Source: DAOMFM01 sp035429825
GTDB lineage: Bacteria > Acidobacteriota > Blastocatellia > UBA7656 > JADIYM01
Direction: 5' to 3'
Assembly (NCBI GenBank): GCA_044224215.1
Contig: JBGAKX010000037.1
Location: 1-36,733, forward strand
Length of the DNA: 36,733 bases
The notes beneath the pieces were generated by a model. It did no database searches. It was given only the letters and a program-made list of their open reading frames with translations, and had not been told where the DNA came from. Each line of letters opens with the position of its first letter. Positions within the stretch are counted from its first letter, which is position 1. Both the position numbers and the translations under genes were made by a program. Positions 22,796 to 32,037 of this stretch are shown here, piece by piece.

Positions 22796-23368
22796 TTACA
22801 CCGCGACGACTTCCAGTTCGGGATCGACGTCCTGCTTCAGGAACTGCTCGATCGCCATCAACGTGCCCGCTATCGAGCTTGGACAGCTGCCGCATGCTCC
22901 CTGGTAACGGATCGTCAGCGTGCGGTCGTGCAGACTGATGATCTGAAGACCGCCGCCGTCGCCGGCGAGTCCCGGACGGATCTTGTCGTCGAGCACCGCG
23001 TTGATCCGGTCCAGCAGCTCCGGATCGTCGGAATAGCTGTCGACCGCCGAGCCGCCAGACGCGACGGCCGCCGCCGCCAGCGGAGCGGCCTGCTCGCTCA
23101 CCGAGGGCGCCTCGCGAATCGGCGCCGCAAGCAGCGGCAACAGCTCGTCCCAGCTCCCGAACGGGTCCTTGGTCACCGTCAAGAAACGGTCCATGTAGAA
23201 CACCGACACGACGTGCTCGATCGCAAACAGCTGTTCCGCAAGGGCATCGCCCTCCGCATCCGAGGGCCGGTCGTACGATCTCGACCCGGCCGCAGTCAAC
23301 GGCTCCCTCAGGATGAACTTCATCGCGTTCGGATTCGGCGTCGGCTCGATGTCCTTGATCTTAGGCAT
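22796..23368 (-). CDS. Nfu-type iron-sulfur cluster scaffold/carrier
   Basis: This 190-residue protein has an Nfu N-terminal domain (PTPNPNAMKFILREPL, then VVSVFYMDRFLTVTKD) and a C-terminal NifU-like domain. The latter has RPGLAGDGGGLQIISL and the cluster-binding CxxC in GACGSCPSS. Such proteins carry 4Fe-4S clusters to apo-enzymes. An Ala/Ser-rich linker (about 90-115) joins the domains. ATG at 23368 (MPKIKDIEPTPNP) is chosen because the N-terminal domain begins immediately after it; upstream codons encode unrelated sequence. No isc/suf genes are nearby. Confidence 0.9.
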   Translation of the reverse strand: MPKIKDIEPTPNPNAMKFILREPLTAAGSRSYDRPSDAEGDALAEQLFAIEHVVSVFYMDRFLTVTKDPFGSWDELLPLLAAPIREAPSVSEQAAPLAAAAVASGGSAVDSYSDDPELLDRINAVLDDKIRPGLAGDGGGLQIISLHDRTLTIRYQGACGSCPSSIAGTLMAIEQFLKQDVDPELEVVAV

Positions 23369-23603
23369 GGGTCGCTCTGGGTCCTTTCCTTCCTGTGAAT
23401 CGAAAGATAATAGTACCACCTCGAGCAACGCGATCGCGCAGCGTGCACGTCGTAACGAAAAGTTATCCCGGCGGCACTCGACATTCTCTGTGTCAGACCG
23501 CTACGATTTGATTGTTGGTGTGGTGAATCGACACGCCGCGACGCTTGCCTCGGCTTCCAGGCCGATCGATTCGAACCTAATTGCGCGGCGTGCTCCAACT
23601 GGC

Positions 23604-25577
23604 ATGGCTCAGACCAGGCATCGGGTATTTGCCTTCATCGTCCTCGCCGCGATTCTTTTCGCCGGCCCGTTCGCCCCTCCAACGGTGCACGCGCAGCAGT
23701 CGAGCGCCGAACCTCGAGTTGCAGCGCTTCCCGCGCTGCACGCCGAGCGACTCGAACTTCCGTCCGGCGCCGAGCTCGTCACGATTTTGGGACATTCGCC
23801 GAAGGGCGAACTGCCTCTTGTTGCGGTGCTCAACGACACGCTCGGCGATACCGACGCAGCGAACGACCGCCTCAGGTACGTCTGGGTCTTTTCATACTGC
23901 GCACCTTCGATGAAGCAGCGAATTCTCGCCGCAATCCCGTTCTTCTATCACGGCGCGTTCTCGCGATCCGTCAGCGACACGACGGCGCCTCCGGTCATCT
24001 TCGATTTTTCAAGGAACCCTGGCGGGCTGTGGCGCCGCGTCGTCGGGTACACGACCCAGGCCGCGGTCCTCGACCCCGCCGGTTGGGTCTTCATGGCCGG
24101 ATCGAGGACGTATACCCGCAATCGCGACGAATACCGCGAAGCGCAACTGATGAACGGTCTGTCGGTACTCTCGATGTTCCAGGACAACGGCGCCGACACG
24201 GCGAGCCTTTTCCCCGACTCCGACGTCGAGCAGGCTTATGGCCGGATCGTGTCCGAAGGGCTCGCAGGCGCGTTCATGGATGACCGCCAGTTCGGCCGCG
24301 CGTACGCACGGCACACTGCGGGCGCGCGCCAGACCGTGTCGCACAACTGGGAACTGCTCCGCCAGCGGTGCGAGGAAGAGGGGCTCTATTTTCAGCCGAT
24401 TCCCGAGCCCCCGCAGGTTGCCCGCCACGCGATCGTATGGGTCGCTACCGACGAAATTGCAAAGTCATCGCCTTCACGCAGGTTCGACGGCCGGTTTCTG
24501 AACATCGCCAGCCCGTGGGCCGACGGCTCGCTGCGAAAGTGGCAGGGGTACAGCCGCACGTTCTATGTCGAGCCAGACGGACGGGTCGTCTCAGAGCCGT
24601 CCGACGATACGCACGCGGTGGAGATGATCCCGCTCGCGGTCTACGGACTCGACTTCCCGAAGATACCAGCGATCCTTGTCGACTTCCGATCGTTTCTGAA
24701 TCCCAAGGCGCGCGAGATCTCCCGCCGCGCGGTCGACGACGTCGGCCGCTTCTTGCTCGATATCACGCCATTTGGCGACCTCAAGTACTATGTCGCCCGC
24801 AAAATGTTCGGGTTTGTCGTCGGCCGGAAGGGGGTCGACATCGTCCAGCCGTCGCGCGCGACGGTTGCCGTGCAGCTCACCGCGCTTCTCAACCTCGAAG
24901 ATGACATGGACCCGGAGCTTCGCGCGATCATCTCGCGCGACCTCGAGCACCTGCGCCTGAACCCTCTCGTCAATTCGGCCGACGCTCAGGAGCGAATCGC
25001 GCGGGCGCAGTACCACGCACTCCTGCTCCAAGTGGAGACGGGCGAACTCGACCGGCGCATCGAACGCGACAGGGCACGCGACCAGGCGGATCTTGCGCAC
25101 GGATCGTTCATGCGAGGGTTCTTTGCCCTCGCGCACGTGCTGACGCTCGGTGCGTACACCCGACGCGACGACTCCCCCGAACTTCGCGACAGGTACGCCA
25201 TCGCGCGCGCGTTGCAGCATCACGAGAATCTGCTTGCCGAGGTCGCCGAGGCTCCGCGCCCGATCGAGGTTTCGTGGAATCCGAATCGCTTTCTGCCATC
25301 GCTCGAGTTTGTGGCCTCGCATCGCGAGACAGGCAGCAAGCGGCTCGTACGGGCGCTCGAGACCATTGCCCGGAACTCGGACGAAGTCGCCACGCAGGTT
25401 CTTGCGGTGGACGCACTTGTGGCGACCAGGGGGGCTCCGGCGCGCGCGGCCCTCGATCGTCTTCAGCTCGATCCGACCGTGTCCGTCGCGGTCCGCCTGC
25501 GGTCGACGGACGCCCCCAGGACAATGCCATCCGGCGAATCTTCGTCCGGCGGGTCGCGCGCCGGACATCTCCAGTGA
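23604..25577 (+). CDS. Large exported protein, unrecognised family
   Basis: This is a 657-residue protein read from ATG 23604, because a clean signal peptide (FAFIVLAAILFAGPFAPPTVHA then QQ) follows there; the frame stays open upstream but gives no signal. The mature part has an N-terminal region rich in aromatic phrases (YVWVFSYCAPSMKQRILAAIPFFYHGAF, WRRVVGYTTQAAVLDPAGWVFMAGSRTYTRNRDEY, abbreviated here). A middle helical part includes RAIISRDLEHLRLNPLVN, and the C-terminus looks like one or two HEAT-type repeats (VATQVLAVDALVATRGAPAR). I cannot name a family. Its stop overlaps the GTG start of the next gene (GTGA, 25574-25577), so the two are translationally coupled and probably act together. 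The gap 23369-23603 shows no convincing promoter. Confidence 0.8.
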   Translation: MAQTRHRVFAFIVLAAILFAGPFAPPTVHAQQSSAEPRVAALPALHAERLELPSGAELVTILGHSPKGELPLVAVLNDTLGDTDAANDRLRYVWVFSYCAPSMKQRILAAIPFFYHGAFSRSVSDTTAPPVIFDFSRNPGGLWRRVVGYTTQAAVLDPAGWVFMAGSRTYTRNRDEYREAQLMNGLSVLSMFQDNGADTASLFPDSDVEQAYGRIVSEGLAGAFMDDRQFGRAYARHTAGARQTVSHNWELLRQRCEEEGLYFQPIPEPPQVARHAIVWVATDEIAKSSPSRRFDGRFLNIASPWADGSLRKWQGYSRTFYVEPDGRVVSEPSDDTHAVEMIPLAVYGLDFPKIPAILVDFRSFLNPKAREISRRAVDDVGRFLLDITPFGDLKYYVARKMFGFVVGRKGVDIVQPSRATVAVQLTALLNLEDDMDPELRAIISRDLEHLRLNPLVNSADAQERIARAQYHALLLQVETGELDRRIERDRARDQADLAHGSFMRGFFALAHVLTLGAYTRRDDSPELRDRYAIARALQHHENLLAEVAEAPRPIEVSWNPNRFLPSLEFVASHRETGSKRLVRALETIARNSDEVATQVLAVDALVATRGAPARAALDRLQLDPTVSVAVRLRSTDAPRTMPSGESSSGGSRAGHLQ

Positions 25578-28237
25578 CGGTCGATCCGGTCACGGCGGTG
25601 CGCCGCGCGGTCGCCCACGTGCGCCGGGGCGTCGCGGTGTGCGTGGTGCTCGTCGCCTCGGCGGGCATCTGCGCGCAGTCCGCGCCGGCCGCTGAGCCGC
25701 TGGTCACCACACGGTTGATCGTCATCAAGGTGGATGGCCTTCCACAGGACACGGTCGACCGGTTCGTTCACACACCGAATCCGCGCACAGGACGCTCGTT
25801 TCTGCCGTGGATTGAACGGCTCTTCTACCAGCAGGGCGTGCGGTTTCAGAACTTCTACTGCAGCGGGATGTCGCTGTCCGAGCCGAGCTGGGCGATCATC
25901 GACACCGGCCGGCACAGCCTGATCAAGGGCAACTTCGAAGTCGACCGCCACACCGGCGACACGGCCGACCACCTCAACTTCTTCAACTTCTACTACGAGG
26001 CCGCAAGGCATCGACGCGTCTATCCGGACGCCGTCGATTCCCTCGACGCAGCCCGTATCCCTTTGCTTTCAGACGCTTTCCGGTTCGAAGAGCGTGAAAC
26101 CGGCATTCAACTCCTTCGCCGCGGCACAAAGTTCTACGACTTTCTCGAGGTCGGTCTGAAGCCGTTCTCGGGCCCCGTGAGCGAACGCGTCGGAGACCTT
26201 CTCGTCGGCGTCGACTTTCACCAGGCGTATGCCGACACCACGCGCGAAGCGTTCATCAAGGGTGTCGAGGACCCCGAGCTGCGTTACGTCGACTACTACA
26301 ATGCGGACGTCGACGGCACGATTCATGACGACAACAGCGACGAGGCGATACTCGAGGCACTGCAGAACCTCGACCGAGTGATCGGTCAGTGCTACGCCGC
26401 GCTCGTTCGCAGTCACAGCGAAGACCGTTCGGTCATCGCCGTCGTGTCGGATCACGGCTCGACGTATGCAGACGAAGGCGTGTACAGCCAGGGCATCAAC
26501 CTCATCTCGTACCTGACACGCCGCGAGTTCGGCGCGCACAACATCCTGACGCGCCAGGGACCGCTCAGCTACTACTCGCTCGAGGGAACGCCGCTGAAGC
26601 TCAGGATGCCGGCTCCACAAACATCGTCGTCACGCGAGTCCTACTTTCTCGCGGACCGAAAGAGCCAGATCACGTGCGCGATGGACTTTGACGGGAACGA
26701 GCGCGCACAGATTCATTTCCGCGAGCCGGATCTCAATCGGCTCCAGATGCTGCTACAGGCCCTCCGCGGCGTGGGGCTCGACGAACCGCAACGTGTCGCC
26801 GCCGGCAACGCGGCGCTCGCCATCGTCGATCGCCATCGCGAGGAGTGGACAAGCGAGCGGGCAGCGATTCGAGAGGAACTCGACGCGCTCCAGCGAACAC
26901 TTACGGCCGACGAGGCCGAAGTGGCGCGTATCGAACCGGTGCTGCTGCGTGAACGATGGGCCGTGAAGAACGGCACATACAGGCCGGGCGCCGCGCTCGC
27001 TCCCTACGGCGGTCAATCGATGATCAACACGTCGGATCGGCTGAACGATCTGGAGCAGCGGTACCGCGAGTTGCGCGCCCGCGTCTGGCAGTACAACAAG
27101 ACGCTTGAGGAGTACGGCAACTACCTGGAAACGCTTGGTTTCCGACTTTCGATCACGTCGACGACGGACCTCGCGAAATACTCGGCCGATCAGCTGTTCG
27201 GCGAACGCGATCTCGGCGATCGGCTGACGGCTGCAGATCTTCTCGCCTACCCCGCAGGCCTCGACAAGATCGTGGTCGCGCAAGACGGCTCGCTCGACGA
27301 GCGGGCGACGTTCGTTCATATCAATTACTTTGAGTCCCTGAGCGGCATTCGCGTGCGCAACTCGATCCGCAAGGAGCTCGGGACCGCCCCAGTCGACTTT
27401 GTCGCAGCCGACATACCCGTGGCTGACGCGCGGCGCGCCGCGGCCGTCGCAGGGATTGCGGATCTTGCAGCGGCCACGGATCTTGCGTCCGTGCGAATCG
27501 TGTATACCTCGGCGGACGAGCAAGTGCTTCTGATTGAGCGAGATACCGCCGATCGCGGGCGGCTCGTCTCGTTGGTCCCCGTGCGCCAGTTTCGGCTCGA
27601 CCCAATGTCGGGGTCGGTCACATTCGACGCGGGCACGTGGAAGCCGGGGCTGCCGTTTCGTCTGTACGAGGACCCAATGCTCGACACGGGAGGGAAGGAC
27701 CGTGTCGCGTGGCTCAGCGAAGGCCACACCCACCTCGAATGGCTCAACGCCGCGCACCGGACGGCGGAGGGGCTCGGCCCCGAAGCGCTGTGCGAAGCCT
27801 TGTCGACCGACTACATCGCGGCGTTCGAACGCGCCGAAGCGCGCGACACGACCGCCGACGCGCGTCTCGTGCGGCGGTTCGAACTGCGACGGCGCGAGGC
27901 CGTCGCCACCGACGTGTTTCTGCACGCCAATCCACACTGGAACTTCGACCTGAAGGACTTCAATCCCGGCGGAAACCACGGGGGTTTCGGCCGGGCTTCC
28001 ATGCACGGCACATTCTGGCTGCACGGCGGCCAGCAGACGCGGATACGACCTGGGCCGCTGGTAATCGACGCTCCGTTTGAGGGGCTCGACGTGGTGCCGA
28101 CATTGCTCGAAGCGGCGGGTCTGACAACGAACGGCGAGATCCCGATTACGTTGTTGAGCGGGGGATTCCGCGCATTGCCGGGTCGCGTAGCCTCGCAGGC
28201 GTTTACGCCCGTATCCACAGGCTCAGGGGGTCATTGA
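25574..28237 (+). CDS. Exported alkaline-phosphatase-superfamily protein
   Basis: This 887-residue protein begins at GTG 25574, overlapping the previous stop; an N-terminal hydrophobic stretch (VAVCVVLVASAGICAQS) is the signal. The superfamily metal sites are visible: D54 in VIKVDGLP, a nucleophile candidate in CSGMSLSEPSW (near residue 100), DH in VVSDHGS (near 291) and the late histidine in GGNHGG (near 801), followed by VVPTLLEAAGL. A long insert between the halves (about 400-720) contains two coiled-coil stretches and a region of unknown fold. It is far larger than ordinary sulfatases or nucleotide pyrophosphatases. Hydrolysis of a phosphate, phosphodiester or sulfate ester is likely; the substrate is unknown. 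Confidence 0.82.
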   Translation: MTVDPVTAVRRAVAHVRRGVAVCVVLVASAGICAQSAPAAEPLVTTRLIVIKVDGLPQDTVDRFVHTPNPRTGRSFLPWIERLFYQQGVRFQNFYCSGMSLSEPSWAIIDTGRHSLIKGNFEVDRHTGDTADHLNFFNFYYEAARHRRVYPDAVDSLDAARIPLLSDAFRFEERETGIQLLRRGTKFYDFLEVGLKPFSGPVSERVGDLLVGVDFHQAYADTTREAFIKGVEDPELRYVDYYNADVDGTIHDDNSDEAILEALQNLDRVIGQCYAALVRSHSEDRSVIAVVSDHGSTYADEGVYSQGINLISYLTRREFGAHNILTRQGPLSYYSLEGTPLKLRMPAPQTSSSRESYFLADRKSQITCAMDFDGNERAQIHFREPDLNRLQMLLQALRGVGLDEPQRVAAGNAALAIVDRHREEWTSERAAIREELDALQRTLTADEAEVARIEPVLLRERWAVKNGTYRPGAALAPYGGQSMINTSDRLNDLEQRYRELRARVWQYNKTLEEYGNYLETLGFRLSITSTTDLAKYSADQLFGERDLGDRLTAADLLAYPAGLDKIVVAQDGSLDERATFVHINYFESLSGIRVRNSIRKELGTAPVDFVAADIPVADARRAAAVAGIADLAAATDLASVRIVYTSADEQVLLIERDTADRGRLVSLVPVRQFRLDPMSGSVTFDAGTWKPGLPFRLYEDPMLDTGGKDRVAWLSEGHTHLEWLNAAHRTAEGLGPEALCEALSTDYIAAFERAEARDTTADARLVRRFELRRREAVATDVFLHANPHWNFDLKDFNPGGNHGGFGRASMHGTFWLHGGQQTRIRPGPLVIDAPFEGLDVVPTLLEAAGLTTNGEIPITLLSGGFRALPGRVASQAFTPVSTGSGGH

Positions 28238-28303
28238 CGAACGGGCGGCGCCCTTTCGAGCGAACTATCCCGAAGCGCCTGACGGCGTGTATTCTCATCG
28301 CTT

Positions 28304-29404
28304 ATGGACAGCTTTGTCATTGGTCAGATCGTTCACCGTCGCACCCGCAGCGTCCTGACGGTTCTCGGTGTCTCGATCGGCGTCGTGCTCGTGACGCTCA
28401 CGGTCGGCCTTGCGCACGGGCAGCTCGCCGAGCGCGGACGGCGCGAGGCGAGCACGGGCGCCGAGATCCTGTTCCGGCCGCCCGGTTCGGGAATGAGCGC
28501 GCTGCAGGCGACGCTCGCGATCGACCTGTCGGTCGAGAACGACCTCAGGTCTGTCGAAGGTGTCGACAGTGTCGTCGCTCTCGGCCAGCACCTCGAGCGG
28601 GTCAAGACCGGGTTCGGCTGGCAGGGAATCGACGGTGTGGTTTTTGACGACTATGCGCGAGTGAGCGGCCTGAAGATTGTCGAAGGCCGACCGTTCGTCG
28701 ACGGAGCCGACGAAGCCGTCGTCGACGAGGTGTTTGCACGCAAGCCCGAAGGTCGCGTCGGTTCGACGGTCGAGTTCGCTGGGAGACCGTTCACGATTGT
28801 CGGCGTCTACTCGCCCGAGAGCATGTCCCGCGTCAAGATTCCTCTGTCGATCATGCAGGACTACTACAATGCGCGCGGCTCGGCATCGCTCCTCATGATC
28901 AAGGTCGCGCCCGGCGCCGATGTCGAGGCGGTTGCGCGCCGTGTGCGCGACAAGTTCCCCGACAACCAGATCATCCTGTCGCGCGACCTCCCAGCGTTCT
29001 ATTCGCAGGGCGTGCCGGCGCTGAACACGTTCCTGAACGTCGTCGTCGCACTCTCCACGACGATCTCGACCCTTGTCATTCTTCTCACGATGTACACGAC
29101 CGTTATCGAACGCACGCGACAGATCGGCATACTCAAGAGCCTTGGCGCGTCGCGGGGTTTCATCGCCGGCAAGATCGAGGCCGAGGCGATCCTGATCAGC
29201 ACGGTCGGTGTGGCGTTTGGTTTCGTGGTAGCGGTCGTCGCCGGAATTGCGATCCGCCGCGCATTCAATCTGCAGATCGAATTCGAGCCGAGGTGGTTCG
29301 TGATCACCGGATTCATCGGCGTGCTGAGCGGAGCACTTGGTGCGCTGTACCCTGCACTGCGAGCGGCCAACCTCGACCCCGTGGATGCCCTCGCGTACGA
29401 ATAG
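28304..29404 (+). CDS. FtsX/MacB-type ABC permease
   Basis: This 366-residue permease has an N-terminal helix (RRTRSVLTVLGVSIGVVLVTLTVGL), a periplasmic core (about 45-230) and three C-terminal helices. It includes TVIERTRQIGILKSLGASRGF and ends AANLDPVDALAYE, as in LolE/MacB-like proteins. It differs from the 7355-9870 pair by a shorter core and lacks the GIGxVGVMN helix wording. No ATPase or adaptor is adjacent. The 74-residue orphan and nagA follow closely on the same strand. Substrate is unknown. Confidence 0.88.
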   Translation: MDSFVIGQIVHRRTRSVLTVLGVSIGVVLVTLTVGLAHGQLAERGRREASTGAEILFRPPGSGMSALQATLAIDLSVENDLRSVEGVDSVVALGQHLERVKTGFGWQGIDGVVFDDYARVSGLKIVEGRPFVDGADEAVVDEVFARKPEGRVGSTVEFAGRPFTIVGVYSPESMSRVKIPLSIMQDYYNARGSASLLMIKVAPGADVEAVARRVRDKFPDNQIILSRDLPAFYSQGVPALNTFLNVVVALSTTISTLVILLTMYTTVIERTRQIGILKSLGASRGFIAGKIEAEAILISTVGVAFGFVVAVVAGIAIRRAFNLQIEFEPRWFVITGFIGVLSGALGALYPALRAANLDPVDALAYE

Positions 29405-29429
29405 GCGGACACCCTTGGTGGAGAGCGGT

Positions 29430-29654
29430 TTGAAGAAGTCCGAGTCTAGCGCCCTGAACGAGTTGCGCGCGCGCACGGCGCGGCTCGTGCTGGACGGGCA
29501 GCCCAGCGAGGCGATGTTTGCGTGGATGCGCTTTCTTCAGGAGGTGTCGCCGCGCCTGTCGCAGGCGGACCGGATTCGCGCGCAACGCCTCTTTGAGGAG
29601 TTCGTCGACGAGATCGATCCCGGCGACGACGCACCGACCACATTGGACCAGTGA
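29430..29654 (+). CDS. Small helical protein coupled to nagA
   Basis: This 74-residue protein is read from TTG 29430, preceded by GTGGAG six bases upstream; GTG 29418 is an alternative. It is largely helical and charged (ALNELRARTARLVLDG, SQADRIRAQRLFEEFVDEID). There is no signal or membrane span and I recognise no family. Its stop overlaps the nagA GTG start as GTGA (29651-29654), so it is co-translated with nagA. Confidence 0.6.
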   Translation: MKKSESSALNELRARTARLVLDGQPSEAMFAWMRFLQEVSPRLSQADRIRAQRLFEEFVDEIDPGDDAPTTLDQ

Positions 29655-30838
29655 CGTACACCCTCGTCATCAAGAACGCCCAGCTTGTGCTCCCGCACAC
29701 GATCCAGCGGGGCGCGCTCGCGATCATCGGCGATCGAATCGATGCAATCATCCCGGACGATGCATCCGTTCCGGTCTGCGACAACGTCATCGACGTCGAC
29801 GGCGCGTTCGTGGCGCCAGGATTCGTCGATCTGCACATTCACGGCGCCGCGGGCGTCGATTTCATGTATGCCGGATTCGACGAGCTTGCGCGGCTTGCCG
29901 GATGGCTTGCCTCGCGCGGAGTGACGCGGTTCGTTCCGACGCTCGTTCCTTCGACCGATCAGGTATACCGCTCGGCCGTCGCGCGGATCTCCGACTGGGT
30001 CGGCCGATCGTTCGTCGAGGAACCGCGGGGTGCGATCCCGCTTGGAATCCACTTTGAGGGACCGTTTCTCTCCGCGTCCCGTTGCGGGGCCCTCCGTTCC
30101 GTGCTGTTTCGCGCCGCTTCCGACCTGGATCACCTCTTCGACGTCGTCGGCACCGAGCGGCTCGAGGGACTCCCAACGAGGCTCATGACCGTCTCTCCCG
30201 AGATTCCGGGCGGCTGCGAGCTCGTCGCTGAGCTCGTGAGTCGCGGTTTCATCGTGAGCATGGGACACACGGAGGCCGACGCAGACGCGCTCGACAAGGC
30301 GTTCGAGGCCGGCGCGCGCCACATGACGCACTTCATGAACGCAATGCCGCTCATGCATCACCGGCGTCCCGGACCGGTCGGGTGGGGCCTGCTGAAGCGC
30401 GGGTTGACGGTCGACGTCATCGCCGATCTGCGCCACCTCCATCCCGAAACGCTCAAGCTCGTCGTCGGCGCGCGGACGTCGACGCGCGTCGCGCTCATCA
30501 GCGATTCGGTTCCTCCGGCGGGACTCGGCGACGGAACGTTCGACGTCTGGGGCGAGCCCGTGCACGTCGTGGACGGGTCCGTCGTCAATGCAGACGGACA
30601 TCTGACGGGAAGCACAATCACCGTCGTCGACGCCGTCCGAAACATGGTCGGGCTCGGCTACCGGCTGGTGGATGCGGTGCGCATGGCAACGGCCGTGCCG
30701 GCACGCGTGCTCGGCGTCGAGTCGCTCGGATCGATCGCAGCCGGACGAATCGCCGATCTCGTCGCATTCCGCGACGAGATCGAGCCATTCCTCACGATCG
30801 TTGCCGGCCGCGTCGTCCTGAACTACGAACAGGCCTGA
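29651..30838 (+). CDS. nagA: N-acetylglucosamine-6-phosphate deacetylase
   Basis: This 395-residue amidohydrolase removes the acetyl group from GlcNAc-6-phosphate, feeding amino sugars from chitin or cell-wall turnover into metabolism. Visible family motifs are GFVDLHIHGAAGVDF, the metal-binding glutamate in GIHFEGPF, the histidine in SMGHTEADA, MTHFMNAMPLMHH, the catalytic aspartate in LISDSVPPAG, and the closing GSIAAGRIADLVAF. Length is normal. The GTG start overlaps the upstream orphan. No nagB, PTS or kinase gene is in view. Confidence 0.92.
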   Translation: MTYTLVIKNAQLVLPHTIQRGALAIIGDRIDAIIPDDASVPVCDNVIDVDGAFVAPGFVDLHIHGAAGVDFMYAGFDELARLAGWLASRGVTRFVPTLVPSTDQVYRSAVARISDWVGRSFVEEPRGAIPLGIHFEGPFLSASRCGALRSVLFRAASDLDHLFDVVGTERLEGLPTRLMTVSPEIPGGCELVAELVSRGFIVSMGHTEADADALDKAFEAGARHMTHFMNAMPLMHHRRPGPVGWGLLKRGLTVDVIADLRHLHPETLKLVVGARTSTRVALISDSVPPAGLGDGTFDVWGEPVHVVDGSVVNADGHLTGSTITVVDAVRNMVGLGYRLVDAVRMATAVPARVLGVESLGSIAAGRIADLVAFRDEIEPFLTIVAGRVVLNYEQA

Positions 30839-30862
30839 GCGGCGCGCGCCGTCAGCGTGTCG

Positions 30863-31666
30863 TTACTTTCCGCCGGGCGCTGTTGTCGCAGGCGGCGCGG
30901 ACGGCGCCGTGTCCGAACCCGAGCTGAACAGCGCCTGCAGGTCGTCGACGCTCAACTTCTTGAATGCCGACGCAAGATCCGCGGGCGGCTGCACCGACGA
31001 CTCGGGCGGATCGATCACGATGTTCGACCACGTGATGGCGAACGTCTGGTTCTCGATCTGCGCGTCCATCTTGATGAGCAGGTTCTTCAGGTCCGATGCA
31101 AAGTATACGAACATCTCGCCAGGCTGGCCCGCCCGGGACCCGCGGAACTTGATCGTCGGATGTCCGTCGACCGTCTCGGCGCCGACCTTGTCGAACTTCA
31201 CGCCGGACTGCATCAGTCCTTCGTAGGTCATCTGCAGCGGATTGACCAGCAGGTCCTTCTGGTCGGCGGGCACCTCGGCATACTGCTTCTTCTCCTCGAG
31301 TACGATGATGCCCTGCTGGCCGGGACGAATGAAGATCACCGTCTTTCCGAACTGGGGAACCGTCGTCTCGACACGCCACGCGTCGCCCTTCTTGACGATC
31401 TTCCCGGGAATCTTTGTCGGTCCGGTGACCGTCAGCACGTCCGCCGAGTAGTCCGGCTGATGCGCGATCAGGTACTGGGGCGAGCCCTGCTCGAAGCTCG
31501 CCGCCGGAGCGGCCACCACCGAGGTCCCCTCGACCGGGGCTGGAGCATTGGCGTTGGCACCGGGTGCTGCGGAATTCGCGACGTTTGAATTCTCTGCGGC
31601 ACGCGAACACGCGATTGCGCCGCTGACGACAACGCTCAATGCGAGAGCGGTGACGGTCCTCTTCAT
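30863..31666 (-). CDS. LolA-like exported lipoprotein
   Basis: This 267-residue protein has a signal peptide with lipobox (SGAIAC) and a long Ala/Asn/Pro-rich spacer. A beta-rich domain follows that looks like the LolA/LppX half-barrel: ADVLTVTGPTKIPGKIVKKG, WRVETTVPQFGKTVIFIRPG, then QQGIIVLEEKKQYAEVP, PTIKFRGSRA and MFVYFASDLKNLLIKMD. Such folds carry lipids or lipoproteins in the periplasm; this could equally be a DUF4412-type protein. It is the last gene of the minus-strand operon that starts at 34634, and its 3' end is tail-to-tail with nagA. Confidence 0.72.
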   Translation of the reverse strand: MKRTVTALALSVVVSGAIACSRAAENSNVANSAAPGANANAPAPVEGTSVVAAPAASFEQGSPQYLIAHQPDYSADVLTVTGPTKIPGKIVKKGDAWRVETTVPQFGKTVIFIRPGQQGIIVLEEKKQYAEVPADQKDLLVNPLQMTYEGLMQSGVKFDKVGAETVDGHPTIKFRGSRAGQPGEMFVYFASDLKNLLIKMDAQIENQTFAITWSNIVIDPPESSVQPPADLASAFKKLSVDDLQALFSSGSDTAPSAPPATTAPGGK

Positions 31667-31727
31667 GGCTTTTGGCCTCCAGTTGTCCCGAGGCGCCTAC
31701 GACGGCACGTTTGCTGCCGCCGCCGCG

Positions 31728-31955
31728 CTACCGACTCAGTTGTTGAAAGAAGTACGCAAGCGCGATCCACACCGCGACCGCGACAACGAACACACAGATC
31801 GTGAGCGCCGTTTCAATGGCCGTCCAGACGGTGCGCTCCGCCATGCGCGGATCGCGCGTTTCGACGTTGAAGATGAGCACCGAGAGAGCCCAGGATCCGG
31901 CAAACCAGACGCCTGCGGCAATCACCAGCGCGACAATGATGTTGAGGGCGAGCAT
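31728..31955 (-). CDS. Small two-span membrane protein
   Basis: This 75-residue protein has two hydrophobic helices (about 5-29, NIIVALVIAAGVWFAGSWAL, and 46-70, ALTICVFVVAVAVWIALAYF) joined by a charged loop (NVETRDPRMAERTVW). I recognise no family. It lies between the MscS gene (82 bases upstream) and the LolA-like gene (61 bases downstream) on the same strand, so it is probably part of the same transcript. Confidence 0.65.
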   Translation of the reverse strand: MLALNIIVALVIAAGVWFAGSWALSVLIFNVETRDPRMAERTVWTAIETALTICVFVVAVAVWIALAYFFQQLSR

Positions 31956-32037
31956 TCAGACGGTTTGGATGGCTGCACGAACGACACAGCCCGTACCCGG
32001 AGTAGCGACCGCACTGTACCCGCATTGCGTGCCGCGT

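Noticed and set aside
24591..25568. Minus-strand frame opposite the 657-residue protein
   Set aside because: No ribosome site or motif; the plus strand has a signal peptide and coupling to the next gene.
28244..28257. GGGC-GGC-GCCC-TTT as a terminator after the phosphatase-superfamily gene
   Set aside because: A 4-bp stem with three Ts is too weak to call.
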